A DNA stretch of 64,000 bases from Fimbriimonadaceae bacterium (lineage in GTDB: Bacteria; Armatimonadota; Fimbriimonadia; Fimbriimonadales; Fimbriimonadaceae): the NCBI GenBank assembly GCA_019638675.1, contig JAHBTE010000001.1, forward strand, positions 838,605-902,604, read 5' to 3'. Positions within the stretch are counted from its first letter, which is position 1. Each line of letters opens with the position of its first letter. The notes under the pieces were generated by a model. The model saw only the letters and a program-made list of their open reading frames with translations, did not search any database and had not been told where the DNA came from. The translations under genes and the position numbers were made by a program. Positions 34,269-43,674 of the stretch are shown piece by piece.

Positions 34269-36155
34269 ATGAACAAAACACTTAAGCTCGCTCTGAGCGC
34301 AGTTTTGGGCGTTGCGCTGGTTACCCCAGCTCTCGCACAAGACAATTTCCCGGATGTTCCGGAAAATCATTGGGCGTATCAAGCACTCAAGAATCTCAAG
34401 GACAAGGTTCTGTTCGGCTACACCGACGGTTTCTACCGCGGTACCCGAATGACCAGCCGCTACGAGTTGGCTGTTGCTCTTGACAAGCTCTGGAAGGCTA
34501 TGCAGTCTCAGTTCGATGGCGTTAACGCTAAGATCAAGGCTCTTGAAGGCCGACCAACTGGTGGCAACGGTAACGATCCTTCCTTGCAAAAGCAAATCGA
34601 CGATCTGAAGGCTGACGTTAACAGCATGAAGGGTTGGAAGAGTTCAATCGACACGATGCAACGACTCGTGAAGGAATTCGAACCTCAACTCCAACAACTC
34701 GGCGTTGACGTAAAGGGCATGAAAGACGAAATCTCCGATATGAAGAAGCGACTGGACGACCTCGAAGGTCGAACCACCGCTATCACCATCGGTGTTGAAG
34801 CAAACATCTTGATGCTTGCTGGTCACAGCAATGATGACAACTTCGGACTTGGCCACGACGGTCGAATTTGGGGCGAAGGCGACGATGACTACAATGGCGA
34901 TCCTGTCGGAATGGACAAGGATTTCAGCGTGTTCCACGAAGCTTACATCACCTTGAAGGGCGGTAAAGAAGGCGAACCACAATTCGATGCGGTTCTACTT
35001 GCTGGAAACGGTCTTGATACACTCGGTCTTTACAACTGGAACGTTGGCGATGACTTCGATGATGATTGGACTTCAACCGTCGGAATTATTCGAGCGGCAG
35101 TAACCTTCAATGGCGAACTCGTCGGACAAGGCATGAAGGCAGAACTTGGTCGCGTAAGCCACAAAGTTAGCCCTTACCTGTTCCAACGAACCAGCTACAC
35201 CAAGGACTACTATAAGCAAGATTGGCGCGACAACGGTGAGTGGACATTCGATGGTGGAATCGTAGATTTCAACTTCGGTGCTGTTAACCTAACCGTTTTC
35301 GGCGGAAACATTGGTGATCGCTTCGCTAGCGATGACTACATGGATCTTGCCTACATCCCATTCGGCGGTGAGCAAATTGATCGCGTACTTGGTATCCAAC
35401 TTGGATTCCCAATTGGCGAAATGGGTGGAATCAACCTCGCTTACTTGTTCCAAAACAGCAACGACCTCGTAGGTTTTGCAGGCGCAAGCGGACCAGCTAA
35501 CCGAATGAACACCTATGGTGCAGACGTTAACCTGAAGTTCGGCAACGTTCACTTCTACGGTACATACGGCAAGACCAGCTTCAGCGAAAACTCAAGCAAC
35601 GTTCTTGACGATGAAAACACTGCATGGGATGTTGCTCTTGGTTACCACGGTAACAACTGGGGCGCTAAGGTTGGCTATCGAGTAGTCGAAGCTAACTACA
35701 TGGCAGCTGGTAGCTGGGGCCGAGTCGGTACCTGGTACAACCCAACCAACGTAGAAGGCTTCAACGCTTCTCTGCACTTCATGCCAAGCAGCGACTTGAC
35801 CCTCTGGGGCAAGTTCGAAATGCTTTCTGGTAATGACAACGCGTTCAGCGGTTACTTGGGCGAAGACGATGATGCAACCAGCCTCATCTTGGGCCTCAAC
35901 TACAAACTGAGCAACTACTTCGACCTTGGTCTTAAGTACGAAAACTACGACTTCAAGTTCGATGGCGGAACTCCAGATCCGTTCCAACGATGGTACACCC
36001 TGATGTTGGGCTACAACATGTCGAAGAACTCTTCGATCATGTTCACCTACGCTTACAGCGATGCTGACGGCAAGGGTGTTGGCGTTCCTGGACAACCAGG
36101 TAGCGGCCGATTCCAAGGTGGCCTCTTCGGCACCCAAGTCAAGATTAAGTTCTAA
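34269..36155 (+). CDS. SLH-domain outer-membrane porin
   Basis: 628 aa. Signal peptide 1-23 (ALVTPALAQ), then one SLH domain at about 26-75 (DVPENHWAYQALKNLKDK, RGTRMTSRYELAVALDKLW). A coiled coil follows at 80-170, with repeated LKADVNSMKGW / VKGMKDEISDMKKRLDDLE segments. The rest is a beta-barrel of about 450 residues with aromatic strand ends, finishing GLFGTQVKIKF with the C-terminal Phe of outer-membrane proteins. Such SLH porins in cyanobacteria, Deinococcus and Negativicutes bind peptidoglycan-linked polymer and fasten the outer membrane. Codon use is strongly biased, as for an abundant protein. Regulated by the structured leader. Confidence 0.9.
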   Translation: MNKTLKLALSAVLGVALVTPALAQDNFPDVPENHWAYQALKNLKDKVLFGYTDGFYRGTRMTSRYELAVALDKLWKAMQSQFDGVNAKIKALEGRPTGGNGNDPSLQKQIDDLKADVNSMKGWKSSIDTMQRLVKEFEPQLQQLGVDVKGMKDEISDMKKRLDDLEGRTTAITIGVEANILMLAGHSNDDNFGLGHDGRIWGEGDDDYNGDPVGMDKDFSVFHEAYITLKGGKEGEPQFDAVLLAGNGLDTLGLYNWNVGDDFDDDWTSTVGIIRAAVTFNGELVGQGMKAELGRVSHKVSPYLFQRTSYTKDYYKQDWRDNGEWTFDGGIVDFNFGAVNLTVFGGNIGDRFASDDYMDLAYIPFGGEQIDRVLGIQLGFPIGEMGGINLAYLFQNSNDLVGFAGASGPANRMNTYGADVNLKFGNVHFYGTYGKTSFSENSSNVLDDENTAWDVALGYHGNNWGAKVGYRVVEANYMAAGSWGRVGTWYNPTNVEGFNASLHFMPSSDLTLWGKFEMLSGNDNAFSGYLGEDDDATSLILGLNYKLSNYFDLGLKYENYDFKFDGGTPDPFQRWYTLMLGYNMSKNSSIMFTYAYSDADGKGVGVPGQPGSGRFQGGLFGTQVKIKF

Positions 36156-36178
36156 GCTTGATCTTCAACTAACGGAAC

Positions 36179-36210
36179 AAGCCCTCACTCTTCGGAGTGG
36201 GGGCTTTTTT
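36179..36210 (+). terminator. Intrinsic terminator after the SLH porin gene
   Basis: AAGCCCTCACTC pairs with GAGTGGGGGCTT around a TTCG tetraloop, with one mismatch in the stem, and is followed by six T. It ends the porin transcript 24 bases after its stop. Confidence 0.92.
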
Positions 36211-36268
36211 ATGGCAAACGTCACCGTTAAGCCATTTCATTCGTTTAATAATTTGTAGGAAAAAAGAA

Positions 36269-36733
36269 ATGAAGCCAAATCGTCGCTTAGTCAGAGGGTA
36301 TCGACCCAATCTTCGTGTTTTAGTAGCCGTTGCCGCAGTTATGGGTTTGACCGCGGTTGGTATGCCGCAAATCAGAGAAATCATCAAGATTCTTGGTGTT
36401 GGTGCGGCGGTTAAGCAATTCGGACCGGACATCAACAAAGCGATCAACGGGTTAACGGGGCACAAAGATGATAATAAGTCATTTACTAAGGTGGTTCCTA
36501 TCATCACAATCGGACTCAACACTCGAGGTGCTATTGGTGCCGCCCAGGTTATGGGCGCCAAATCCAATGTCGAAAAGGTCAAATGCGTTGCATCCCCTGA
36601 AGGTGGCCTGTTTGGAGATGAAATCCGAATCCGGGCTTTGATCCCCGTTGCAACCGATAACCCCACCGATGCCAAGAATCTGAAAGCAGTTGATGGCGTG
36701 GGCGTTAGCGGCATCGTTGACTTAAAACTCTAA
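36269..36733 (+). CDS. Small membrane-anchored protein of unknown function
   Basis: 154 aa from the ATG at 36269, preceded by TAGGAAAAAAGAA. The N-terminus is strongly basic (MKPNRRLVRGYRPNLR), then a hydrophobic helix VLVAVAAVMGLTAVG, then a soluble region with VVPIITIGLNTRGAIGAAQV and a beta-like C-terminus EIRIRALIPVATD. No catalytic motif is seen. I do not recognise the family. It lies between a strong terminator and the tricorn-like protease gene and so has its own promoter. Confidence 0.6.
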   Translation: MKPNRRLVRGYRPNLRVLVAVAAVMGLTAVGMPQIREIIKILGVGAAVKQFGPDINKAINGLTGHKDDNKSFTKVVPIITIGLNTRGAIGAAQVMGAKSNVEKVKCVASPEGGLFGDEIRIRALIPVATDNPTDAKNLKAVDGVGVSGIVDLKL

Positions 36734-36794
36734 CGACACAAAAACATAAAATTGTGAAGCATTAGGCGCATGATTCCGAGTAGAACTAGGAATC

Positions 36795-39700
36795 ATGCGC
36801 CTTAGCAATTTTGTACTTGCATTGACCACTGTGCTGGCATCCGCGGCGGCTATCGCCGCACCCAACGAAATCAAACGAACGGTTGATCCAGCAATCTCTC
36901 CCGATGGATCAACCGTAGCCTTTATCTGGCAAGCGGATGTGTGGACAGTCCCCTATGGCGGGGGCAAAGCTACTCGTTTGACAGTTAACGAAGCCATTGA
37001 AGGATTCCCCATTTGGTCACCTGATGGCAAAAAGATCGTTTTTTACAGCAACCGTTACGGAAGCCAGGACATCTTTTCGATGGACGCGGATGGTTCAGAT
37101 GTTAAGCGCCTGAATTACGAAAGCTCCAACGAATATCCTAACTCGGTCAGCAAAGATGGTTATGTGTACGGATACACATCAGCTTGGGGAAGGTTAGACC
37201 TCTTTAGAGTTCCGCTTACGGGCGGGGATATTGTGCGGATCTCCGACCACCCCCTCGAAATGGAGTTTTATGCATCGGCTTCACCCGATGGATCTCGATT
37301 AGCATTTAACACGGGTGGGAGTCCTTCTCATTGGCGCAAACAAGGACAATCGGGCGCAAATACGGCCGAAGTATGGGTCGCAAAAGCTGGGGCTCCTCTC
37401 ACAGGATTCAAGCAAGTCACGCAAAACGATAAGCTAGATATGAACCCGGTATTTATTTCCTCTAACGAAGTAGTGATGATGTCTAACCGTGACGGGGCTC
37501 ACAACATTTATCGTTTGAATGTTGATTCAGGGAAGGCAACCAAGATCACAAACTTTACAGGCGGAACCATTAGAAGCTTGAGTGCAACCGCAAACCGCGC
37601 CGTATTCCAGAGAAACTCAGAAATCTATTCGCTTGATCTCGCCACCGGAAAAGCTGAACCGATGTCAATTTCTGCTCCTTCGGATTCTCGCAGAATGACA
37701 GTGCAGGAATTTGCCAGCTCTAATGGGGCGAGTGAATTCTCTGTAACTCCCAATGGCAAGTTGATGATGATTGAGTTCAGAGGCGAGCTTTTCTATCTTC
37801 CTGCTTCGGGTGGAACCACTCGCCAACTCACAAACAACGTCCGTCCCGATTCAAATCCTCAATGGATTGATGACGAAACGGCAGTTTGTGTTTCTGCGCG
37901 AGAAAAGAGCAAGCGTTCACTCTACACCCTGAAAACGGATGGCACAAGTTCACTCCTCTATTCTCACCCGACTTTGGATACATTTTCGCCTTTGCTCAGC
38001 CCGGATCGAAAATGGATTCTGTTTGTTCAGGGTAACCGCGATGTCATGGTTATGTCGAGTAGCGGCGGAACGCCGGTCAAGGTCTTTGAAGGAGATATGA
38101 GCTCAGTTGCGGCTGGGTTCCCTGTGTACTCATGGGCGGCTGACAGTACACATATTGCGGTCATGCGCCAAGAAACCCGCTCAACTGGCCTCTATCTAGT
38201 TAAACGTGATGGATCAGATGCGGTTCTAGTTACTCGAGTTGGGAAAGGTGCTAACCGACCAGTCGTGAGCCCTGACCTGAAGCATTTCGCGTTTTCGGCG
38301 GTGGAAGGCAATGACTACAGTGAAATCCGAAACAGTGACAGCTATATGTATGTCGTTGACTTGGTTCCGCAGCCCGTAACTTATAGTGAAGACGACTTAG
38401 ACAAAATGGGAGCAACCCCTCCGGCCGAAGGATCTCCTGAACTAAAGATAGAGCGGAATGCCCTTGAACTCCGTCGTCGAAAGCTGAGGTTCGAGCCTAT
38501 AGGTTACTGGAACGGTGCCAGGGGAAGTGAAGTCTACGCAAACGTTGACGGTGCATTCGTCACAGTCAACTTGGCGAGCGGTTCCACCCGACCCGTACCC
38601 GGAGTCACCGGATTAGTCGGAGATGTGCTCGTTTCAGGGGGAAGGACGTACATCAATCAGGGTGGAAGGATATCAGTACTGACTCCGGCAGGGGCTCAGC
38701 CGATTAACTACAACGCAGTGATGAAAGTAGATATGGCGGCTGAAGAATCTGCTCTGTTTGAGGAAGCGTGGTGGGCATTAGACCGCCACTTTTACGACCC
38801 CAAAATGCATGGAAAGGATTGGGAAGGCGTTCGCAAAGAGTTTGGCGCTATTGTTCCTTACTGCACCAGTCGCCAAGACTTCTACGATTTGATGGGTGAA
38901 ATGGTAGAGCGACTCGACAGTAGTCACCAAGGTTCTACATCGAGTGAAACGTTCCGTCCCTCCGTAAACGAAACAACTGGCGTATTCGGAGTTGAGTGGG
39001 ATTGGTCGGCACTAAACAGCGGCCGTTACGTGGTTGATCGCGTTTATCCCGGTACTCCTGCTGACCACCCAGACAGCAAATTGATGAAGGGTGATCAAAT
39101 CATCAGTGTGAATGGCAAGGCAATCGGCAACAAGCAGTCGCTTTCCGAACTGATGAACGGTCAAGTAGGCAAAAAAGTGAGTCTAGTGGTTCGCCGAAAC
39201 GGAAGTGACGTAGCGGTCATGATCAAGCCGATTCCAGGTCAGCTCATGTCTCCAATCACTTACCGAACTTGGGTGAATGACAACAAAGAAATAGTTGATC
39301 GCCTGAGTGGCGGGCGCTTGGGCTATATCCACATTCAGGGAATGGATGAGGCAAGTCTGGATACATTCTTACGTGAAATAGATACGGACTTGGAGGGCAA
39401 AGATGGCTTAGTTGTTGATGTTCGCTACAACGGTGGAGGCTACACGAGCCATATTATCCTCAACATCATGCGCAAAGAGCCCTGGCTGATCCGCACAAAT
39501 CGAGATATGCCCGGTATGAAGTTCAGCGAGAACATTTATCGTGGTAATGCGCTTGAGCTTCCGGCGGCTTGCTTAACCAACGAGTACTCATTCAGCAACG
39601 CGGAAATCTTTAGTGAAGGTTTCCAGCGTATGAAGCTTGGCCCGGTGGTCGGCGAACCAACTGGGGGCGGAGTAATTGGGACATCTGCATGGAGTCTGTG

Positions 39701-39884
39701 GGATGGTGGCGCGATTAGAATGCCAGCCAGCGGAGCCTATGCGATCAATGGTGAGAACCTAGAAGCAAATGGACGCAAACCGAACGTAGATATTCCGTGG
39801 GATGTGAACGCTTACCGAGCCGGACACGACACTCAATTAGAGCGGGCGGTTTCTGAGTTGATGAAAAGGCTTGGCCCTGGTTAG
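36795..39884 (+). CDS. Secreted tricorn-like protease (beta-propeller, PDZ, S41)
   Basis: 1029 aa with a signal peptide to about residue 21 (AAIAAP). Residues 25-500 carry WD40-like TolB-type repeats (DPAISPDGSTVAFIW, FPIWSPDGKKIVFYS, YASASPDGSRLAFN). The tricorn C1 helical domain includes FEEAWWALDRHFYDP, a PDZ domain spans about 735-815 (VVDRVYPGTPADHPDSKLMK), and the S41 domain has YNGGGYTSHIILNIM and NEYSFSNAEIFSEGF with the nucleophilic Ser. Tricorn degrades oligopeptides; the export signal puts this one in the periplasm. Length is right for the family. Confidence 0.92.
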   Translation: MRLSNFVLALTTVLASAAAIAAPNEIKRTVDPAISPDGSTVAFIWQADVWTVPYGGGKATRLTVNEAIEGFPIWSPDGKKIVFYSNRYGSQDIFSMDADGSDVKRLNYESSNEYPNSVSKDGYVYGYTSAWGRLDLFRVPLTGGDIVRISDHPLEMEFYASASPDGSRLAFNTGGSPSHWRKQGQSGANTAEVWVAKAGAPLTGFKQVTQNDKLDMNPVFISSNEVVMMSNRDGAHNIYRLNVDSGKATKITNFTGGTIRSLSATANRAVFQRNSEIYSLDLATGKAEPMSISAPSDSRRMTVQEFASSNGASEFSVTPNGKLMMIEFRGELFYLPASGGTTRQLTNNVRPDSNPQWIDDETAVCVSAREKSKRSLYTLKTDGTSSLLYSHPTLDTFSPLLSPDRKWILFVQGNRDVMVMSSSGGTPVKVFEGDMSSVAAGFPVYSWAADSTHIAVMRQETRSTGLYLVKRDGSDAVLVTRVGKGANRPVVSPDLKHFAFSAVEGNDYSEIRNSDSYMYVVDLVPQPVTYSEDDLDKMGATPPAEGSPELKIERNALELRRRKLRFEPIGYWNGARGSEVYANVDGAFVTVNLASGSTRPVPGVTGLVGDVLVSGGRTYINQGGRISVLTPAGAQPINYNAVMKVDMAAEESALFEEAWWALDRHFYDPKMHGKDWEGVRKEFGAIVPYCTSRQDFYDLMGEMVERLDSSHQGSTSSETFRPSVNETTGVFGVEWDWSALNSGRYVVDRVYPGTPADHPDSKLMKGDQIISVNGKAIGNKQSLSELMNGQVGKKVSLVVRRNGSDVAVMIKPIPGQLMSPITYRTWVNDNKEIVDRLSGGRLGYIHIQGMDEASLDTFLREIDTDLEGKDGLVVDVRYNGGGYTSHIILNIMRKEPWLIRTNRDMPGMKFSENIYRGNALELPAACLTNEYSFSNAEIFSEGFQRMKLGPVVGEPTGGGVIGTSAWSLWDGGAIRMPASGAYAINGENLEANGRKPNVDIPWDVNAYRAGHDTQLERAVSELMKRLGPG

Positions 39885-39890
39885 GAAAAG

Positions 39891-39920
39891 TGATGGGGTG
39901 AGATTGATCTCACCCCATCA
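39891..39920. terminator. Bidirectional hairpin terminator
   Basis: A perfect 14-bp stem TGATGGGGTGAGAT (39891-39904) and its complement (39907-39920) with a two-base centre, between two convergent genes. T-rich sequence follows on both strands but is short, so it may work in both directions with moderate strength. Confidence 0.75.
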
Positions 39921-39925
39921 TTACA

Positions 39926-40558
39926 TTATTTGAAGAATTTGCTAACTTGCCCGTCACCCATGGGTGGTTCGAATGGTTTGCCGTCTAGTTTAAAGAGGAT
40001 TGAGGTTGCCTCGCGGTCGTACAAATACCATTCAATTTCCTCGGAGTCATCAGAAATACCTTTGTACCATTGATCGTGAAACACCGAGACGGTTTCTAGT
40101 TTGTGCATCTTGCCCTTTGCGCCGTATTCACCTTCGGTATCTTCAAATTCGGACTTCATAGTTTCTGAATAGACGGCAGTAGCCAACCGCCGTCCAGCAA
40201 TAAACGATGTGATTTTGCGTTCGAGCTTGGCACCTTCAGGCACGTTGACTTTTTGAATTGAGAGAATAGCTTGCCCTTCTTCAATAGCCGAGAGATAGTC
40301 TCCTTCGTCCTCGGTACTATCATCATCAATTTCGCCATCTAGCATAGGCAGCATTGTAAAGTACTCGTGAATTATGGGATCAGCTTTTTCAACGTCAGAA
40401 TTGTAAATAGCTTCTGTAAGCACTGAATACCGCGATTCAATCGCTTTTCTCGCGGCGGCGACTTCGGTTTTTTCGTCGAATGGTTTGAGTTGGATTGTGG
40501 CTACTGCGGCAAGTGAGAGCAGTGATGCGAAAATTGAGATTGAAGAGGAAATTTTCAT
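39926..40558 (-). CDS. Exported protein of unknown function
   Basis: 210 aa from the ATG at 40558, which begins a signal peptide MKISSSISIFASLLSLAAVA; the longer frame to 40657 lacks sense as a start. The mature part has a helical opening AARKAIESRYSVLTEAIYNS, then an acidic DGEIDDDSTEDEGDY linker and a beta-rich end. The layout resembles NTF2/SnoaL-like domains, a resemblance shared with the protein at 47663-48121. No catalytic residues can be named. Confidence 0.6.
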   Translation of the reverse strand: MKISSSISIFASLLSLAAVATIQLKPFDEKTEVAAARKAIESRYSVLTEAIYNSDVEKADPIIHEYFTMLPMLDGEIDDDSTEDEGDYLSAIEEGQAILSIQKVNVPEGAKLERKITSFIAGRRLATAVYSETMKSEFEDTEGEYGAKGKMHKLETVSVFHDQWYKGISDDSEEIEWYLYDREATSILFKLDGKPFEPPMGDGQVSKFFK

Positions 40559-40734
40559 GTTGTGAAGTGCCGAGCATATCGTGTATAACAAAGCCAGTTC
40601 AACTGAGCGTGAGCAAATTTTGCTCTGGTTTCTGTAGCAACTAACAAATGAATGCAAGATTTGATCAAGTGAATCAAGGATTTTACGAAACTAATAACTA
40701 AGTTTATTGGATACCCTTATACAGAGGCAAACTC

Positions 40735-41340
40735 ATGAAACGATCAGTTTTAATAGCCCTTGCATGTGGGACGACCTTAGTTGGAGGAGTATTTGCGTTT
40801 GCACAAAACTCAACTTCGACTAGCAATAGCCAGACTTCTAGTGGAAATGCGACGGCAAGTAGTTCTTCCCGTGCTCAGGCTTCAAGCGGAGGCCAGCATG
40901 GGGGATCATTTGGCGGCGGTCATATGGGATTTGGCGCAGGATCAGGTTCCGATGGTTCAAGTATGAGTACAGTCCGGGGGCCAGTGTGGGTGATTAACTG
41001 GGAGCAATCCAAAGATGCCGACTCGATGAATAGTGCTCAAGAAATTGAAATGAAGCATGAAAAATGGGTCAAGGAAGTCTTTTATGCTCGCGGGATCATG
41101 ATGGAAGGATTCTTTGAAAATGGTGGTCGGATGGCACTAGTCAGCGGCGCTTACGAAGTCGCTCAGTCGGTAGCAAATGATTCTCCGCTCACCAAATCTG
41201 GCCTTGCCACCGCAACTGTGAACAAGTGGAACGTTACTCATTCCTTTATGCAAGTCGCTGGTCAAACGGCTTCGGCTCCACGCGTAAGTGGTCAGGAAGT
41301 GCCACCTCGGGCTGTTGGATCAGGTGGCGGAAACAACTAA
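40735..41340 (+). CDS. Secreted YciI-like domain protein with a Ser/Gly-rich linker
   Basis: 201 aa. Signal peptide 1-23 (VFAFAQ), then about 60 residues of Ser, Thr, Asn, Gly and Gln with a GGSFGGGHMGFGAG tract, then a YciI-type domain: EMKHEKWVKEVFYARGIMME with the family's conserved His, GGRMALVSGAYEVAQSVAND and SPLTKSGLATATVNKW. YciI proteins are normally small cytoplasmic ferredoxin-like dimers; an exported one on a flexible linker is unusual. Function unknown. Confidence 0.6.
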   Translation: MKRSVLIALACGTTLVGGVFAFAQNSTSTSNSQTSSGNATASSSSRAQASSGGQHGGSFGGGHMGFGAGSGSDGSSMSTVRGPVWVINWEQSKDADSMNSAQEIEMKHEKWVKEVFYARGIMMEGFFENGGRMALVSGAYEVAQSVANDSPLTKSGLATATVNKWNVTHSFMQVAGQTASAPRVSGQEVPPRAVGSGGGNN

Positions 41341-41969
41341 GATTTCTGCGACACGTTTTGGGTGTAAAGGCTAGCTGATAGGTCGAGCAGATATAACTTG
41401 AGCAATTCTTGGATTTGTGGGTCGTCAATATTCTTGGCGACCCAGACATTGCCCTTGATGATTGGTTGAGTGGCGAAACTGCCCGCTTCTTCATGGGTGA
41501 ATTGAAGCAGAAGCATGGTTTCCTTATCCAGTAATACACGCGGACGATAGTTATTTCGATCAATTTGATAATGAGAACTTGTTTGAATGCTAGTAGCTCC
41601 CGGGATGGCCTTGGCCGATTTGCCGTAAAGAGTTGGTCGCTCGAAAGTTGCTTCATCGCCGTCTTCGCTAATCACTCTGCACTTGAGGCGAGACTTCTGC
41701 ATTATTAGAAATGTAATTACTACACCGACGAATCCAAAGAGCGGCACGATTGCTGAAGAAAGTGGGGAGAGTATTACAACTGTGAAAAAAATTAGAATCG
41801 AACCAAATATGATTGGCAGGTTGTAATTGTTTGTGGCACATAATTCTATTTCAACCGTTCCGAGCTTCCTCATTCGAGCCAATGTTCGATCTGTAACTTG
41901 CGGCTCCTCCTTGTCATCGGGAACAAATGACATCGCTTTCGGGATCAGAGGGCGGCGTGGATTAGTCAA
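41337..41969 (-). CDS. Membrane protein of unknown function (two helices)
   Basis: 210 aa. A cytoplasmic N-terminal region ending in an ARMRKLGTVEIELCATN segment, two adjacent membrane helices (NLPIIFGSILIFFTVVILSP and AIVPLFGFVGVVITFLIMQK), then a soluble domain of about 110 residues. Last gene of the cdaA operon, coupled to the GNAT gene by a four-base overlap. I do not recognise the family. Confidence 0.6.
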   Translation of the reverse strand: MTNPRRPLIPKAMSFVPDDKEEPQVTDRTLARMRKLGTVEIELCATNNYNLPIIFGSILIFFTVVILSPLSSAIVPLFGFVGVVITFLIMQKSRLKCRVISEDGDEATFERPTLYGKSAKAIPGATSIQTSSHYQIDRNNYRPRVLLDKETMLLLQFTHEEAGSFATQPIIKGNVWVAKNIDDPQIQELLKLYLLDLSASLYTQNVSQKS

Positions 41970-42739
41970 AATTGATCGCTCATAAACATCTGTGGGACGT
42001 TGGGAAAGTTACGTCCCATTAAGAGCAGATGGTGTTGTTCGTTGATTAAAGGCACTCCAAGCATCTGAGTCATAGATCGCAGGCCGTACCATTCAGAATT
42101 GTTTAGAAGCGGCCATTGAGCCGGCTGATCGGTTATGATCGCTTCTCTGCAGATGGTAGTTTCGCTGGCAATATAGCCACCCGGAGCGGAATAGCATTCT
42201 CGGAAGACAAAGTTCCAATACTTCCAACGGCGGTCATCTCTATGAAGTCGCATTGGATGCGCTTTAGCCCAATTTGCGTATTTTTCTTGTACTTGAGCAA
42301 GCGGTAGGGCTGGTTGGTGAGGCAAGGCGCATGGAGCATTGATATTGCCTTTAATAACTTCATCCAAGGTCGTAAATCCGCAACGTTGGTACAAAACTTC
42401 GTTGTGAGCAAACAGGATCGCCGCACCTTCGTTATTCTTATCTGCTTCTTCCAGAACTACTTCTAAAAGCTTCTGCCCTAATCCTTTTCCTCGGTGCTCA
42501 ATGAGAGTGCCAACACCAGCTATGCCGATTGCGTTTCCGAAACCGAAATGGAGCGGCGTTGTCGTGAGAATCGAAGCCATTTCACCATCTAGAAACAAGG
42601 CCCATTTTCGCCGAATGTCAAAGAACGGCTCGCTGTAAAAAACCGTACCAGCTCGACCGTTGTCGAGTTCAAAAACCGTGCATAGTAAATCAAGAAACGC
42701 GGGAGATTCGTGTTCTTGAATAGGACGGATTTCGATCAC
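41966..42739 (-). CDS. GNAT-family N-acetyltransferase, Eis-like
   Basis: 257 aa. The acetyl-CoA site is GVGTLIEHRGKGLGQKLLEV, with V-x-T-x-x-x-x-R-G-x-G-x-G, and the following EGAAILFAHNEVLYQRCGF matches the Eis-type continuation in which the second half forms another GNAT-like fold. Substrate unknown. It lies 23 bases after ybbR in the c-di-AMP operon; whether this is functional or only positional is open. Confidence 0.78.
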   Translation of the reverse strand: MIEIRPIQEHESPAFLDLLCTVFELDNGRAGTVFYSEPFFDIRRKWALFLDGEMASILTTTPLHFGFGNAIGIAGVGTLIEHRGKGLGQKLLEVVLEEADKNNEGAAILFAHNEVLYQRCGFTTLDEVIKGNINAPCALPHQPALPLAQVQEKYANWAKAHPMRLHRDDRRWKYWNFVFRECYSAPGGYIASETTICREAIITDQPAQWPLLNNSEWYGLRSMTQMLGVPLINEQHHLLLMGRNFPNVPQMFMSDQF

Positions 42740-42762
42740 GTGGGTACCTGTTTCGTGCTGTT

Positions 42763-43674
42763 TTACCGCTTCTTTACGCGAATTGTAACCATTACAGTCA
42801 TTGGTTCGACTGATGACTTTTGGGGAACTACTAACTTTGCTTTAACATCTTTGTTAGCCCGGATGCCTTCAAGCGAAATTGGCTCGGTGACTATAACAGT
42901 TACTCCACTAATTGTTTCGGTTTCGCCTGATATTTCTACCTTTTGCGGGTTCACCAATATTTCTGTGATCTCAAAACCAGGTGCGGGAGAACCGCTCCAA
43001 TCGACAATGACCGGCACCGGACGTGAGGCCATGCTAACCGAAAATGATGCGGCAACGGTTACTTTAGGAGGATCTGCGATCATGGAAGGTACGGGATTTC
43101 CTTGTGCATCCAATATTTCGACAGGAACCGAAACACTGACTCCCGGACGCGCTCTTGTTAAATCAAGAGTGACCTGAACACTGGCAACCTGCTTAAAATA
43201 GCTTTCAGGGCCGGAGATACTAACTTCTGCAGGTTGGCATACAGCGTTGCCGTAAGCCAAACCATCTGGCGGTGCACCTGTAGGAACAACCGACAAGGTT
43301 TTCATGGTGCGGCTCACATTCTCTGCAGTGATTTGCAAGGTTTGAACCTTGGGCCTGAATGTTAGGCCGCTATTGGCCGGTGCTCGCACTTGCACCGCAA
43401 AGTTTGCTTGGCCGGCCTTGATTCGTTCTAGGTTGACAAATGCTTCTACAGTAGCTGTGTCGAGCTTGTCCAAATCGGCAAGAGTTCCTGAGGCAACAAT
43501 TGTCACAGCATCTGGAGCGGAAAAAATCGCAAGGTTTTCCGGTTTGTTTTCTAATGTCAGCGGGATACTAAATTCTCGTTCGCGACCCGGTTCGAACATC
43601 GGTTGAACTTGAACCCACAACGCGACGGAAATGATTAAGCTTGCGACTAGAAGTAAGACATTTTCGCGCTTCAT
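42763..43674 (-). CDS. cdaR: YbbR-domain regulator of diadenylate cyclase
   Basis: 303 aa with an N-terminal membrane helix (VLLLVASLIISVALWVQVQP) and three repeated YbbR beta modules, recognisable at FSIPLTLENKPENLA, PTGAPPDGLAYGNAVCQPAE VSISGPESYF and VIVDWSGSPAPGFEITEILV NPQKVEISGE. CdaR binds CdaA at the membrane and modulates c-di-AMP production. Overlaps cdaA by four bases, the conserved order. Confidence 0.9.
   Translation of the reverse strand: MKRENVLLLVASLIISVALWVQVQPMFEPGREREFSIPLTLENKPENLAIFSAPDAVTIVASGTLADLDKLDTATVEAFVNLERIKAGQANFAVQVRAPANSGLTFRPKVQTLQITAENVSRTMKTLSVVPTGAPPDGLAYGNAVCQPAEVSISGPESYFKQVASVQVTLDLTRARPGVSVSVPVEILDAQGNPVPSMIADPPKVTVAASFSVSMASRPVPVIVDWSGSPAPGFEITEILVNPQKVEISGETETISGVTVIVTEPISLEGIRANKDVKAKLVVPQKSSVEPMTVMVTIRVKKR

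Noticed and set aside
35592-36714. Two long minus-strand frames over the SLH porin end and the small following gene
   Set aside because: They oppose a signal-peptide porin with strong codon bias and a clear terminator; the translations are low-complexity and lack motifs.
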